Shown one piece after another: positions 26,587 through 35,265 of a DNA stretch of 64,000 nucleotides. The stretch's first letter is position 1; each line of letters starts with the position of its first letter. A program made the position numbers and the translations under genes. The notes below the pieces were generated by a model. It ran no database searches, was not told the DNA's origin, and was given only the letters and a program-made list of their open reading frames with translations. This DNA comes from Parvularcula sp038749595 (lineage in GTDB: Bacteria > Pseudomonadota > Alphaproteobacteria > Caulobacterales > Parvularculaceae): positions 1-64,000 of the forward strand of contig JBCDHW010000011.1 in assembly GCA_038749595.1 (NCBI GenBank), given 5' to 3'.

Positions 26587-29500
26587 ATGCCCAAACGCAC
26601 AGATATCGAGAGCATTCTCATCATCGGCGCCGGGCCCATTATCATCGGCCAGGCATGCGAGTTCGACTATTCCGGCGTGCAAGCGGTGAAGGCCCTCAAG
26701 GAAGAGGGCTACCGGGTCATCTTGGTGAACTCGAACCCGGCAACGATCATGACCGATCCGGAGTTCGCCGACGCGACTTACGTTGAGCCAATCACGCCTG
26801 AGTTCGTCGAGAAGGTGATCGCCAAGGAGCGGCCCGACGCCCTCCTCCCCACCATGGGCGGGCAGACGGCGCTCAACTGCGCGCTGGAGCTTGACCGGCT
26901 CGGCGTCCTTGAGAGCTACGGCGTTGAAATGATCGGCGCCCGCGCCGACGCCATCGACAAGGCTGAGGACCGCGAGAAGTTCCGTGTGGCGATGGAAAAG
27001 ATCGGGCTCGAAAACCCGCGGTCCGCCATCGCAAGCTCTCCCGCGATTAAAGACGCAGACGGAAAGATCGTCGATTACGACCGCTTCCAAGGCTACGCCG
27101 ATGCGATGAAGGCGCTCGATGAGATCGGCCTTCCCGCGATCATCAGGCCAGCCTTCACCCTCGGCGGCACGGGCGGCGGCATCGCCTATAACCGTGACGA
27201 GTATGCCGAGATCGTCCGTGCAGGTCTTGATGCCTCGCCGGTCGGTCAAGTGCTCATCGACGAGAGCCTCCTCGGTTGGAAAGAGTACGAGATGGAAGTG
27301 GTCCGCGACCGCGCGGACAATTGCATCATCGTCTGCTCGATCGAGAACGTGGACGCCATGGGCGTTCACACTGGCGACTCGATCACCGTGGCGCCAGCTA
27401 TGACGCTTACGGACAAAGAATACCAAAAGATGCGCACCGCCTCGATCGCGGTGCTGCGCGAGATCGGTGTCGAGACCGGCGGCTCGAACGTTCAGTGGGC
27501 GGTCAATCCTGAAAACGGGCGCTTGGTCGTCATAGAGATGAACCCGCGGGTGTCGCGCTCCTCCGCCCTCGCCTCAAAAGCGACAGGTTTCCCCATCGCC
27601 AAAGTCGCCGCCAAGCTGGCCGTCGGCTACACCCTCGATGAGCTGCGCAACGACATCACCGGCGGGGTGATCCCCTCGTCGTTTGAGCCGTCGATCGACT
27701 ATGTCGTCACCAAAATTCCGCGGGTCGCGTTTGAGAAATTCCCCGGCGCCAAGCCGCTCCTTTCCACGGCCATGAAGTCCGTAGGCGAAGTGATGGCGAT
27801 TGGCCGGACCTTCCAAGAGAGCTTGCAGAAAGCGCTGCGCGGCCTGGAGACAGGCCTCTCCGGCCTCGACCCGATCGCCATTTCAGGGATTGGCGGCGAC
27901 GACGACGTCGCTGCGCTCCGCAAAGCGCTCAGTGCACCGACGCCCGAGCGCCTGCGCGTTGCGGCGCAAGCTCTACGCATGGGTCTGCCTACGGAGCAAG
28001 TCCGGCAAATCACTGCCTACGACCCTTGGTTTATCGAGCAAATGCTGGGGATCGTCGAAGCGGAGAAAGCGGTGGAACGCGACGGACTGCCGAGCGATTC
28101 CCGCGCCCTCCACGAGCTCAAATCCATGGGCTTTTCCGACCGCCGCTTAGCGCAACTGGCTGGCGGTAGCGAGGACGAGGTGCGCGAGCACCGCGAAGAC
28201 CGGCGGGTCAAACCCGTCTTTAAGCGGATCGATAGCTGCGCCGGTGAGTTCAAAGCAGCCACGCCCTACCTCTACTCCACCTACGAACCGTCGGGTACGG
28301 ACGAAGCGGACATCTCCGACCGCAAGAAGGTGGTGATCTTGGGCGGTGGGCCCAACCGGATCGGCCAGGGGATCGAGTTTGACTATTGCTGCGTGCACGC
28401 CGCCTTCGCACTTGCTGATGCTGGCATTGAGAGCATCATGGTCAATTGCAACCCCGAAACGGTGTCCACGGACTATGACACGTCAGACCGGCTCTATTTC
28501 GAGCCGCTGACTGCCGAAGACACCCTCGCGCTCATCCGGCGGGAGATGGAGGCGGGCGAGCTTTTGGGCGTCATCGTTCAGTATGGCGGGCAAACGCCGC
28601 TGAACCTGGCGCGGCCACTAGCCGACCTCGGCGTGCCGATTCTGGGCACGCCCGTGGAAGCGATCGAGCGCGCCGAAGACCGCCAGCAATTCCACGGCAT
28701 GATCCAGCGCCTCGGCCTCAAACAGCCCGCAGGTGCAACTGCGGCGACCACGGAGGAGGTCTTCGTCGCGGCGGAGAAAGTGGGCTATCCGCTCGTGACG
28801 CGCCCTAGCTTCGTGCTCGGCGGGCGGGCGATGGAGATCATCCGCGACGAGGCGTCCCTTGCCCATTATCTGTCCACGTCGAATGTGGTCTTCTCCTCCG
28901 GCGCACCGCTCCTCCTCGATCATTACCTCGACAATGCCATCGAATGCGACGTAGACGCCATTTGTGACGGTGAAGACGTGTACGTCGCGGGTATCCTGGA
29001 ACATATCGAGGAAGCAGGCGTGCACTCGGGCGATAGCGCATGCTCCCTACCGCCCTATTCTCTGTCCCCTGACATTGTTGCGGAGCTCGAAGCGCAGACA
29101 AAAGCTCTCGCACTCGATCTTGGCGTGCGCGGCCTGATGAATGTTCAGTACGCGATCAAAGGCGAGGATATCTTCTTGATCGAGGTCAACCCCCGCGCCT
29201 CGCGCACAGCCCCCTTCGTTGCCAAAGCCACCGGCATCCCGGTCGCCAAGATCGGCGCGCGGGTGATGGCAGGCGCGAAGCTCTCGGACTTCGACCTTCA
29301 GCCCCGTGACCTTCAGCATACGGCGGTGAAAGAAGTCGTCTTCCCATTCAGCCGCTTCCCCGGCGTCGACACGGTGCTCGGCCCCGAGATGCGCTCGACC
29401 GGCGAGGTCATGGGCATCGATGCAGGCTTTGACGAGGCCCGCGCCAAGTCGCTGATCGCGGCAGGCGTGCGCGTGCCGCTTGAGGGCTGTGTCTTCATCT

Positions 29501-29877
29501 CCGTGAAGGACCAGGACAAGGACGCGATCACCGAGGTCGCCCGCGAGCTGGTCGGGCTGGGCTTCTCCCTCATCGCAACGGGCGGCACCCAGACCCATTT
29601 GGCCGATCAAGGCCTGCCCGTTGAGCGGGTGAATAAGGTCCTCGAAGGACAGCCGCACGTCGTCGATGCGCTGATCAACGGCACTGTTCACATGATCTTG
29701 AACACCACCGAGACGGCCCAGTCGATCGCCGACAGCCGGTCCATCCGCACGACGGCTCTCCAACGGCGTATTCCTTGTATTACAACGCTGAATGGCGCCC
29801 GGGCCATCGTTCGGGCGATCGAAGCGCTGCGCCGCGGCGATCTTGAAGTTCGGCCTTTGCAGGACTACAACCGCTGA
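26587..29877 (+). CDS. carB: Carbamoyl-phosphate synthase large chain
   Basis: A 1096-residue large subunit that makes carbamoyl phosphate for pyrimidine and arginine synthesis. Two homologous ATP-grasp halves are seen, opening with GAGPIIIGQACEFDYSG (near residue 14) and GGGPNRIGQGIEFDYCC (near residue 590). The C-terminal MGS-like allosteric domain (about 960-1096) contains LGFSLIATGGTQTHLADQG. The small subunit carA is not adjacent. CCGGAG lies upstream of the ATG. greA follows in the same direction after a 57 bp gap. Confidence 0.98.
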   Translation: MPKRTDIESILIIGAGPIIIGQACEFDYSGVQAVKALKEEGYRVILVNSNPATIMTDPEFADATYVEPITPEFVEKVIAKERPDALLPTMGGQTALNCALELDRLGVLESYGVEMIGARADAIDKAEDREKFRVAMEKIGLENPRSAIASSPAIKDADGKIVDYDRFQGYADAMKALDEIGLPAIIRPAFTLGGTGGGIAYNRDEYAEIVRAGLDASPVGQVLIDESLLGWKEYEMEVVRDRADNCIIVCSIENVDAMGVHTGDSITVAPAMTLTDKEYQKMRTASIAVLREIGVETGGSNVQWAVNPENGRLVVIEMNPRVSRSSALASKATGFPIAKVAAKLAVGYTLDELRNDITGGVIPSSFEPSIDYVVTKIPRVAFEKFPGAKPLLSTAMKSVGEVMAIGRTFQESLQKALRGLETGLSGLDPIAISGIGGDDDVAALRKALSAPTPERLRVAAQALRMGLPTEQVRQITAYDPWFIEQMLGIVEAEKAVERDGLPSDSRALHELKSMGFSDRRLAQLAGGSEDEVREHREDRRVKPVFKRIDSCAGEFKAATPYLYSTYEPSGTDEADISDRKKVVILGGGPNRIGQGIEFDYCCVHAAFALADAGIESIMVNCNPETVSTDYDTSDRLYFEPLTAEDTLALIRREMEAGELLGVIVQYGGQTPLNLARPLADLGVPILGTPVEAIERAEDRQQFHGMIQRLGLKQPAGATAATTEEVFVAAEKVGYPLVTRPSFVLGGRAMEIIRDEASLAHYLSTSNVVFSSGAPLLLDHYLDNAIECDVDAICDGEDVYVAGILEHIEEAGVHSGDSACSLPPYSLSPDIVAELEAQTKALALDLGVRGLMNVQYAIKGEDIFLIEVNPRASRTAPFVAKATGIPVAKIGARVMAGAKLSDFDLQPRDLQHTAVKEVVFPFSRFPGVDTVLGPEMRSTGEVMGIDAGFDEARAKSLIAAGVRVPLEGCVFISVKDQDKDAITEVARELVGLGFSLIATGGTQTHLADQGLPVERVNKVLEGQPHVVDALINGTVHMILNTTETAQSIADSRSIRTTALQRRIPCITTLNGARAIVRAIEALRRGDLEVRPLQDYNR

Positions 29878-29934
29878 TCCCCTTGCGCGTTGCACCCCTT
29901 CTCGGTGCCGCTTGGGGATCAGGAGAGTATCACC

Positions 29935-30408
29935 ATGGACAAGTTCCCGATGACCAAAGCCGGCTTTGACAAGCTGGAAGCGGACATCAAGCATCTGAAA
30001 TCCGTCGAACGTCCGGCCATCATCCAAGCGATTGCGGAAGCGCGCGCCCACGGCGACCTTTCGGAGAACGCCGAGTACCACGCCGCGAAGGAGCGTCAGT
30101 CGTGGATCGAGGGCCAGGTCATTGACCTGGAGGACAAGCACAGCCGCGCCCAGGTCATCGACGTCGCGTCGTTGACGGGTCCGCAAGTAAAGTTCGGCGC
30201 CACGGTGACGTTGATTGATGAGGATACCGAGGAACAGAAGCGCTACCAGATTGTTGGCGAGCTCGAGGCGGACCTCAAAGACGGGAAGATCTCGATTTCT
30301 TCACCAATCGCCCGCGCCCTCATCAGCAAGGAGGAGGGTGACAGCGTCGAAGTCGCCGCGCCTGGCGGCAGCCGCGTCTACGAAATCGAGAAGGTCGAGT
30401 ACTTCTAG
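29935..30408 (+). CDS. greA: Transcription elongation factor GreA
   Basis: A 157-residue GreA that stimulates transcript cleavage by backtracked RNA polymerase. The N-terminal coiled coil (residues 10-75) carries the tip acidic pair within GDLSENAEYHAAKE, and the C-terminal FKBP-like domain ends with SPIARALISKEEGDSVEVAAPGG. The ATG at 29935 has AGGAGAG seven bases upstream. A strong terminator follows about 90 bp after the stop. Confidence 0.97.
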   Translation: MDKFPMTKAGFDKLEADIKHLKSVERPAIIQAIAEARAHGDLSENAEYHAAKERQSWIEGQVIDLEDKHSRAQVIDVASLTGPQVKFGATVTLIDEDTEEQKRYQIVGELEADLKDGKISISSPIARALISKEEGDSVEVAAPGGSRVYEIEKVEYF

Positions 30409-30490
30409 TCGGCGCCGTCGTTTTCCGCCCTTTGGGCGAGGCCCCCCGCGGCGACGCAAGGCAGCGTAAGCGCTGAACAACCGATAAAGC

Positions 30491-30590
30491 TTAGAAAGAG
30501 GCCCGGGATCAGGTTGGCTGATCCCGGGCCTTCTTGGTCTTAGCGACAAGCGAACGCCCCCGGTTGAGGGGGAGGACCGGGAGCGTTCTA
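30491..30590 (-). ncRNA. Candidate small RNA, low confidence
   Basis: In the 250-bp gap between greA and the YHS gene, a second imperfect hairpin (30552-30588) lies next to the greA terminator. Read on the minus strand, its 11-nt loop is C-rich, containing CCTCCCCCTC. That resembles the anti-Shine-Dalgarno loops of some alphaproteobacterial small RNAs, and the terminator stem would form the 3' end. No convincing promoter is visible. This is a structural suggestion only. Confidence 0.3.
30500..30537 (+). terminator. Strong hairpin terminator after greA
   Basis: A 13-bp perfect stem (30500-30512 with 30518-30530, loop GTTGG) followed by the T-rich TTCTTGGTCTT. On the minus strand the same hairpin is followed by TCTTTCT, so it can also end a leftward transcript. 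It lies about 90 bp past the greA stop. Confidence 0.85.
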
Positions 30591-30661
30591 TCTGAACTCT
30601 GGCGTGGCAGCCGGTAAGGAGTAGCGGGCGCCTCTTCCCGCGCACCGGCCGCAGATCGACC

Positions 30662-31117
30662 TTAGCTCAGAACTTCAGGCCACTGATCATCAGCTTTCTC
30701 GATGAACCCTTCTGGGTCCTTCAGCCAACGTTTTTCAATCGATGAGTTATAGTTAAGGTAAAGCACGCCGCCGACAACATTGGCGTTTTTGGGATTGCCC
30801 CAGGCCAGGTTTCCGTTGGCCATCGCCCACGCGCAGTAGCCGCCATAGGCCGGTGCAAACTGTTCCGGATCGGCCTGGAACTTCGCGAGGTTTTCCGCGC
30901 TCGCAAAACGCCATTCCGCACCCTGATAAGTCGTCGTGAAGTCTGCAGAGCCTTCAACACCAACGCCGTCACCTTCGAACAGTGATACCGTATCGTATCC
31001 GCCAACCGCGACGTTGTTGAACCGGCCGGTGCTGACCGGATCAGCGGCGAATGCCGTGGTCGGAACAAAAGCGGCAACCGATAAACCAATGACTGCGGCG
31101 GAGATCAATTTCTTCAT
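30662..31117 (-). CDS. Exported YHS-domain protein
   Basis: A 151-residue protein with a clear Sec signal peptide (MKKLISAAVIGLSVAAFVPTTAFA) and a YHS-type domain. The domain is recognisable in VGGYDTVSLFEG, the ASAENLAKFQADPEQFAPAYGGYCAWA stretch and a late KDPEGFIEKAD segment. YHS domains are linked to metal handling, but no function is known for this exported form. The ATG at 31117 has AAGGAT upstream; the longer frame to 31135 is unnecessary. A divergent 190-bp gap separates it from nadE's 3' end. Confidence 0.82.
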   Translation of the reverse strand: MKKLISAAVIGLSVAAFVPTTAFAADPVSTGRFNNVAVGGYDTVSLFEGDGVGVEGSADFTTTYQGAEWRFASAENLAKFQADPEQFAPAYGGYCAWAMANGNLAWGNPKNANVVGGVLYLNYNSSIEKRWLKDPEGFIEKADDQWPEVLS

Positions 31118-31327
31118 GGTGGTCATCCTTAACAAGTTGATGCCCCTCTATTCGAGGTGCTTCGGCTTTGGTTACCAACGCCATGCAGCGCCCGGAGGAA
31201 AGGGCCGAACACAGCGATTTTGGCAACCAAGCCAACAACTTCGCTGTCTTTCACCTAGAAAGCATGCGCCCTGAAGGACCGATCGCAAACACAAACATTT
31301 GTGAACAGCAGCAAAGTACGCGTGTGA

Positions 31328-32989
31328 TTATCGATCACCAAACCTGTTCACGATCGGATAGCGTCGGTCGCGTCCGAAGTAACGCGTCGAGACTTTCGGC
31401 CCGGGCGCCGACTGTCGGCGCTTATACTCCGCCGTGAACAACAGCCGCCGGACACGGTGGACCAGCGCTGCGTCGTGGCCGCGCCTGATCATTTCATCCA
31501 CCCCGACGTCTTCTTCGGTCAGCCCAAAGAGGACTTTGTCGAGCTCGTCGTAAGGCGGCAGGCTGTCTTCGTCTTTTTGATCCTCACGAAGCTCCGCTGA
31601 CGGAGGTTTGGTGATAATGACCTCAGGAATAACTTCGCCGTGGGGACCAAGGGCAAAGCTTGGCTTGTCTTCGTTCCGCCAGCGGCTGAGCGCGAAAACC
31701 GTGGTCTTATAGACGTCCTTCAACGGATTATATCCGCCGTTCATATCACCATAGAGCGTCGCGTAACCCACCGACATCTCCGACTTGTTGCCGGTGGTGA
31801 GCATCATCGAACCAAGCTTGTTGGACATGGCCATGACGATCGTTCCGCGAATGCGCGACTGAAGGTTCTCTTCGGTCACGTCGGGGTCACGACCCTCGAA
31901 AACGTGGGCCAGCATCGTCTGGCTGGCTTGGAAGGCTGGTTCAATATCCACGGTATCAAGACGAACGCCCAAAGCCTGCGCACAGGCCTCGGCATCGGTC
32001 ATCGAGCCTGCGGAGGTATAGCGACTGGGCAAACGCACACAATGGACATTCTCCGGCCCCAGAGCATCCACGGCAATAGCGGCGACCAAAGCACTATCGA
32101 TACCGCCCGAAAGGCCGATCACGGCCGATTGGAAACCCGACTTCTGGACGTAATCCCGCGTGCCGGTGACGAGAGCCTCATAAATGACCCGCTCCCCCGT
32201 CGACCACGGTTCCGCGGCGGTTGGCTGGGGCACGAGACGGTCGTTGTCGCGAAGAAATGCCACCGGCAGAGCACCCTGCTCAAACAGTGGCAATTGTCCG
32301 TACACCTGCCCCGCATCGACAACGAAACATCCGCCGTCGAAGACCAGTTCATCCTGTCCGCCGCACTGGTTGATGAACGCCAGCGGCAGGCCTGTCTCCT
32401 TGGATCGCGCATGGGCGTGGTAAAACCGCTCCTGGGAAACAGCGGTACGGAACGGCGAACCGTGCGGCACGACAAGGATCTCCGCGCCTTGTTCGGCTAG
32501 CGTCTGCGCCGGCTCGGGATACCACATATCCTCGCAGATCATGACGCCGAGGCGGGTACCGCGAAACGCAATGGGCGCAGGCGCAGGCCCTTGCTTGAAC
32601 GTCCGCGGCTCGTCGAACGGACCGTAATTGGGTAGGCAGACCTTGCGCGCGACCCCAGTGATCGCTCCGCCATCGAGCATAATCGCAGCATTAAACGGAC
32701 GGCGCCCAGGCGATTGATCGTCTGCCCACGGCGCGCCGATCAATAGACCCGGACCTCCGTCGGCGGTCGCCTCGGCCAAGCGATCCACTGCCTTTCGGCA
32801 TGCCGCCGTGTAGGACCGGCGAAGAACCAAATCCTCTGGGGGGTATCCAGAAACCGACAGCTCGGGGCAGACAACGAGGTCAGCGTCTCCCGCTTCTGCG
32901 CGCGCCTTGAGAATAAGCTCCGTGTTGCCCTCAACATCACCAACGATGGGATTAAGCTGGGCAAGGACGATCTTCAGCGCATCAGTCAC
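31328..32989 (-). CDS. nadE: Glutamine-dependent NAD+ synthetase
   Basis: A 553-residue NAD synthetase with an N-terminal nitrilase-type glutaminase domain. CVVCPELSVSGYPPEDL supplies the catalytic Glu and the ICEDMWYPE segment the Cys (about residue 145). The C-terminal ATP-pyrophosphatase domain has the SGGIDS PP-loop near residue 290. The GTG at 32989 overlaps the stop of the upstream dehydrogenase by eight bases, arguing for coupled translation, and gives the family N-terminus TDALKIVLAQLNP. Confidence 0.95.
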   Translation of the reverse strand: MTDALKIVLAQLNPIVGDVEGNTELILKARAEAGDADLVVCPELSVSGYPPEDLVLRRSYTAACRKAVDRLAEATADGGPGLLIGAPWADDQSPGRRPFNAAIMLDGGAITGVARKVCLPNYGPFDEPRTFKQGPAPAPIAFRGTRLGVMICEDMWYPEPAQTLAEQGAEILVVPHGSPFRTAVSQERFYHAHARSKETGLPLAFINQCGGQDELVFDGGCFVVDAGQVYGQLPLFEQGALPVAFLRDNDRLVPQPTAAEPWSTGERVIYEALVTGTRDYVQKSGFQSAVIGLSGGIDSALVAAIAVDALGPENVHCVRLPSRYTSAGSMTDAEACAQALGVRLDTVDIEPAFQASQTMLAHVFEGRDPDVTEENLQSRIRGTIVMAMSNKLGSMMLTTGNKSEMSVGYATLYGDMNGGYNPLKDVYKTTVFALSRWRNEDKPSFALGPHGEVIPEVIITKPPSAELREDQKDEDSLPPYDELDKVLFGLTEEDVGVDEMIRRGHDAALVHRVRRLLFTAEYKRRQSAPGPKVSTRYFGRDRRYPIVNRFGDR

Positions 32990-33902
32990 GGATCGCGTCC
33001 TCAACCAAGAGAGCCAGAGCCAAGGCGCGGCGCCCCGCCTGCCCCGGAACAATCGGCGCAGCACCGCGACGAACCGCAGCGATAAAGCTCTGTGTACCGA
33101 ATGCTAGGGGGTCCTTGAGCGACGGAGGCAACGTGTCCGCAGAAAAGTCTGCCGCGACAGGGGTGCCCGTCGTGTTGGTCACCTGGCGCCCCAGAAAATC
33201 AAGCGTCACAGTCCCATCGTCGTAGTCGAGCGTGAGATCACGCAGCGGGGTCTCCTCCAGCCGGGAAGCCATAAGCCGCGCTTCGATGCCCCCAATCGCC
33301 AAGGTCACATCGACATAATCCGCATGCTCGGAGCGCTCGCGCCGCGCCTCTGCGGAGACCACGCGCGCGTTGTCCTGACCCGTCAGTTCGGCGAGCAGAT
33401 CCAGATCATGGATCATCAGATCAAGCACCACCGAGACATCTCCGGCGCGGGGGCTGTATTTATTCAGGCGACGCGAGGTCACCACCTTCGGCGTATCGCG
33501 ATCGAAGAGGCCGAACGCATCGGCGACATACCGCTCCTGGTGCCCCACTTGGATCACCACGCCCGCGTCCTTCGCTGCCGAGATCAGCGCATCAGCATCC
33601 GCCACGTCCATGGCAATTGGCTTCTCGACCAGGACGTGTTTGCCCGCGTTAATCGCGGCCTGTGCCAGGGGAGCATGGGTCGTCGCCGGGGTCGCTATCG
33701 TCAGGATGTCGACCTCTGATATGAACGCATCGAAATCGTCGAACGCCTGCGCCTGGTGCTCGGCAGCACGGTCCATGGCGCGGCCGAGATCCAGGTCGAA
33801 AATCCCGGTCAGACCAACGTCCTCTGCCTCAGCATATTTGTTCGCGTGGTAACCGCCGAAAACGCCCGCGCCAGCAACGCCTGCTCTCAGTCGCTCCACC
33901 AT
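32982..33902 (-). CDS. Gfo/Idh/MocA-family oxidoreductase
   Basis: A 306-residue NAD(P)-dependent sugar dehydrogenase of the Gfo/Idh/MocA family. The Rossmann motif GVAGAGVFGGYHA is at residues 8-20, followed by the typical AGKHVLVEKPIA (EKP motif, near residue 88). The central DLMIHDLDLL supplies the catalytic region. The ATG at 33902 follows GAGGG and is preferred over the longer frame. The substrate is unknown; some relatives act on UDP-sugars, which may connect it to envelope polysaccharides. It overlaps nadE. Confidence 0.87.
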   Translation of the reverse strand: MVERLRAGVAGAGVFGGYHANKYAEAEDVGLTGIFDLDLGRAMDRAAEHQAQAFDDFDAFISEVDILTIATPATTHAPLAQAAINAGKHVLVEKPIAMDVADADALISAAKDAGVVIQVGHQERYVADAFGLFDRDTPKVVTSRRLNKYSPRAGDVSVVLDLMIHDLDLLAELTGQDNARVVSAEARRERSEHADYVDVTLAIGGIEARLMASRLEETPLRDLTLDYDDGTVTLDFLGRQVTNTTGTPVAADFSADTLPPSLKDPLAFGTQSFIAAVRRGAAPIVPGQAGRRALALALLVEDAIRD

Positions 33903-34085
33903 CGTCCGTTTGCCCTCTTCGCTATCTTCCAAGGCCCCCTCAATCCATGCTCGCGGTCCTTTAGGGAGACAACCCCTCGTGCTGCCGCAACGCAGACCTT
34001 GCCGCAAAATTGCCCCATTCTCTCCGGCACCGTGCCCCAATGCCCTGCGAGGCCAAGGCCAGAGAGCTGTGGAGGCAACATGCGG

Positions 34086-34283
34086 TTACCGTTCCAGGGG
34101 ACGCGTTTGTGTGAGGACACTTGGGATGAGGCGATCTCGAGCCTCCGATTTGCCATGCGCGAACTGAGCATCCACCGGCGTCAGAACCCCTTTGCCAGGC
34201 CGCTCCCGTGCCCGCTCGGCGACCCACGACGGTCGGCTGAAATCCTCAAGATCTTCTAGTTTATCCGGTTTGCGCCCGGTCAA
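34086..34283 (-). CDS. Small hypothetical protein, TTG start
   Basis: A 65-residue frame in the gap between the Gfo/Idh gene and phhA. It starts with TTG at 34283, five bases after a perfect AGGAGG, an excellent ribosome site. The product (MTGRKPDKLEDLEDFSRPSW) is charged and hydrophilic, with no recognised domain. The GTG six bases upstream overlaps the AGGAGG and is unsuitable. Only the ribosome site and its spacing support the gene. Confidence 0.45.
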   Translation of the reverse strand: MTGRKPDKLEDLEDFSRPSWVAERARERPGKGVLTPVDAQFAHGKSEARDRLIPSVLTQTRPLER

Positions 34284-34352
34284 GGACACCTCCTGGTCTT
34301 TCGCTCAAAGTCCACCTCCGTTAGGCGTGGCGCCGAAGGAGGACCGAAGGTC

Positions 34353-35246
34353 ATGGACGGAGATCCCCGCTTTCACCGCGCGAGCGAAGAGCCTGCGTCG
34401 GATTACACCATCCCCCAGGACTGGGACGCCTACACCGCCGACGAACACGGCGTCTGGGACACGCTCTACGCCCGTCTGGCGAAGGTTCTGCCAGGGCGCG
34501 CAGACGACGCCTTTCTAGACGGTCTGAAGGTCCTCGACCTCGGCAAAGGCGGCATCCCGCATTTCGAGCGGATGTCCGATGCGCTTGAGAAGCATACGGG
34601 CTGGCGTGTGGTGGCGGTCCCGGGGCTCGTGCCCGACGAGGTGTTCTTCGACCACCTGGCGAACAGGCGCTTTCCGGCGGGCAACTTCATCCGAAAACCG
34701 GATCAGCTCGACTATATTCAAGAGCCGGACGTCTTCCACGATGTCTTCGGCCACGTGCCGATGCTCTCCAACCCCGTCTTCGCCGATTACATGCAGGCGT
34801 ACGGGCAGGGCGGCCTGAAGAGCTTAGACTCCGGCTGCCTCAAGAACCTCGCGGCGCTTTATTGGTACACGGTGGAGTTTGGACTGATCGCAAAGCCTGA
34901 GGGGATGCGGATCTATGGCGCGGGAATTGTCTCGTCGCCCGCGGAAAGCGCTTTCTCGCTTGAGGACAGCTCACCAAACCGCATCGGCTTCTCGGTAGAG
35001 CGCCTGCTGCGTACGGACTATCGTATCGACGATTTTCAGCAGACCTACTTCGTCATCGACAGCTACGAAGACTTGCTCGACCGGACGCTACGGACCGAGT
35101 TTGAACCGCTCTACAGCCAGCTTCACAGCGAAGAGTGCGCCGGTTCCTACCTTCACAGCCCAGCGGATATCCTCGAAACGGATCGCGTTTTCACCAACGG
35201 CACCCAAGCGTACGCGGAACAGGGCGGACGGTTCGCGACCGATTAA
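34353..35246 (+). CDS. phhA: Phenylalanine 4-hydroxylase
   Basis: A 297-residue iron- and pterin-dependent phenylalanine hydroxylase that forms tyrosine. The iron ligands are the two histidines of PDVFHDVFGHVPML and the glutamate of YWYTVEFGL. Pterin and substrate-binding residues around LDYIQEP are conserved. Bacterial monomeric length is normal. AAGGAGG lies 11 bases before the ATG. No pterin-recycling gene (phhB) is adjacent. It converges on the GAF-kinase gene with 19 bp between the stops. Confidence 0.95.
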   Translation: MDGDPRFHRASEEPASDYTIPQDWDAYTADEHGVWDTLYARLAKVLPGRADDAFLDGLKVLDLGKGGIPHFERMSDALEKHTGWRVVAVPGLVPDEVFFDHLANRRFPAGNFIRKPDQLDYIQEPDVFHDVFGHVPMLSNPVFADYMQAYGQGGLKSLDSGCLKNLAALYWYTVEFGLIAKPEGMRIYGAGIVSSPAESAFSLEDSSPNRIGFSVERLLRTDYRIDDFQQTYFVIDSYEDLLDRTLRTEFEPLYSQLHSEECAGSYLHSPADILETDRVFTNGTQAYAEQGGRFATD

Positions 35247-35265
35247 CCGTCCCGTCCACGGACAT

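Noticed and set aside
26551..27426. Minus-strand frame opposite carB
   Set aside because: It covers the first carB domain, which is complete; the product is histidine- and aspartate-rich as expected for antisense of a GC-rich gene.
29047..30186. 379-residue minus-strand frame across carB and greA
   Set aside because: It spans two well-identified genes on the other strand and has no recognisable product.
31136..31327. Possible tRNA in the gap upstream of the YHS gene
   Set aside because: Short inverted repeats such as TTGGTTACCAA are present, but no cloverleaf, no T-loop GGTTCRA and no CCA end.
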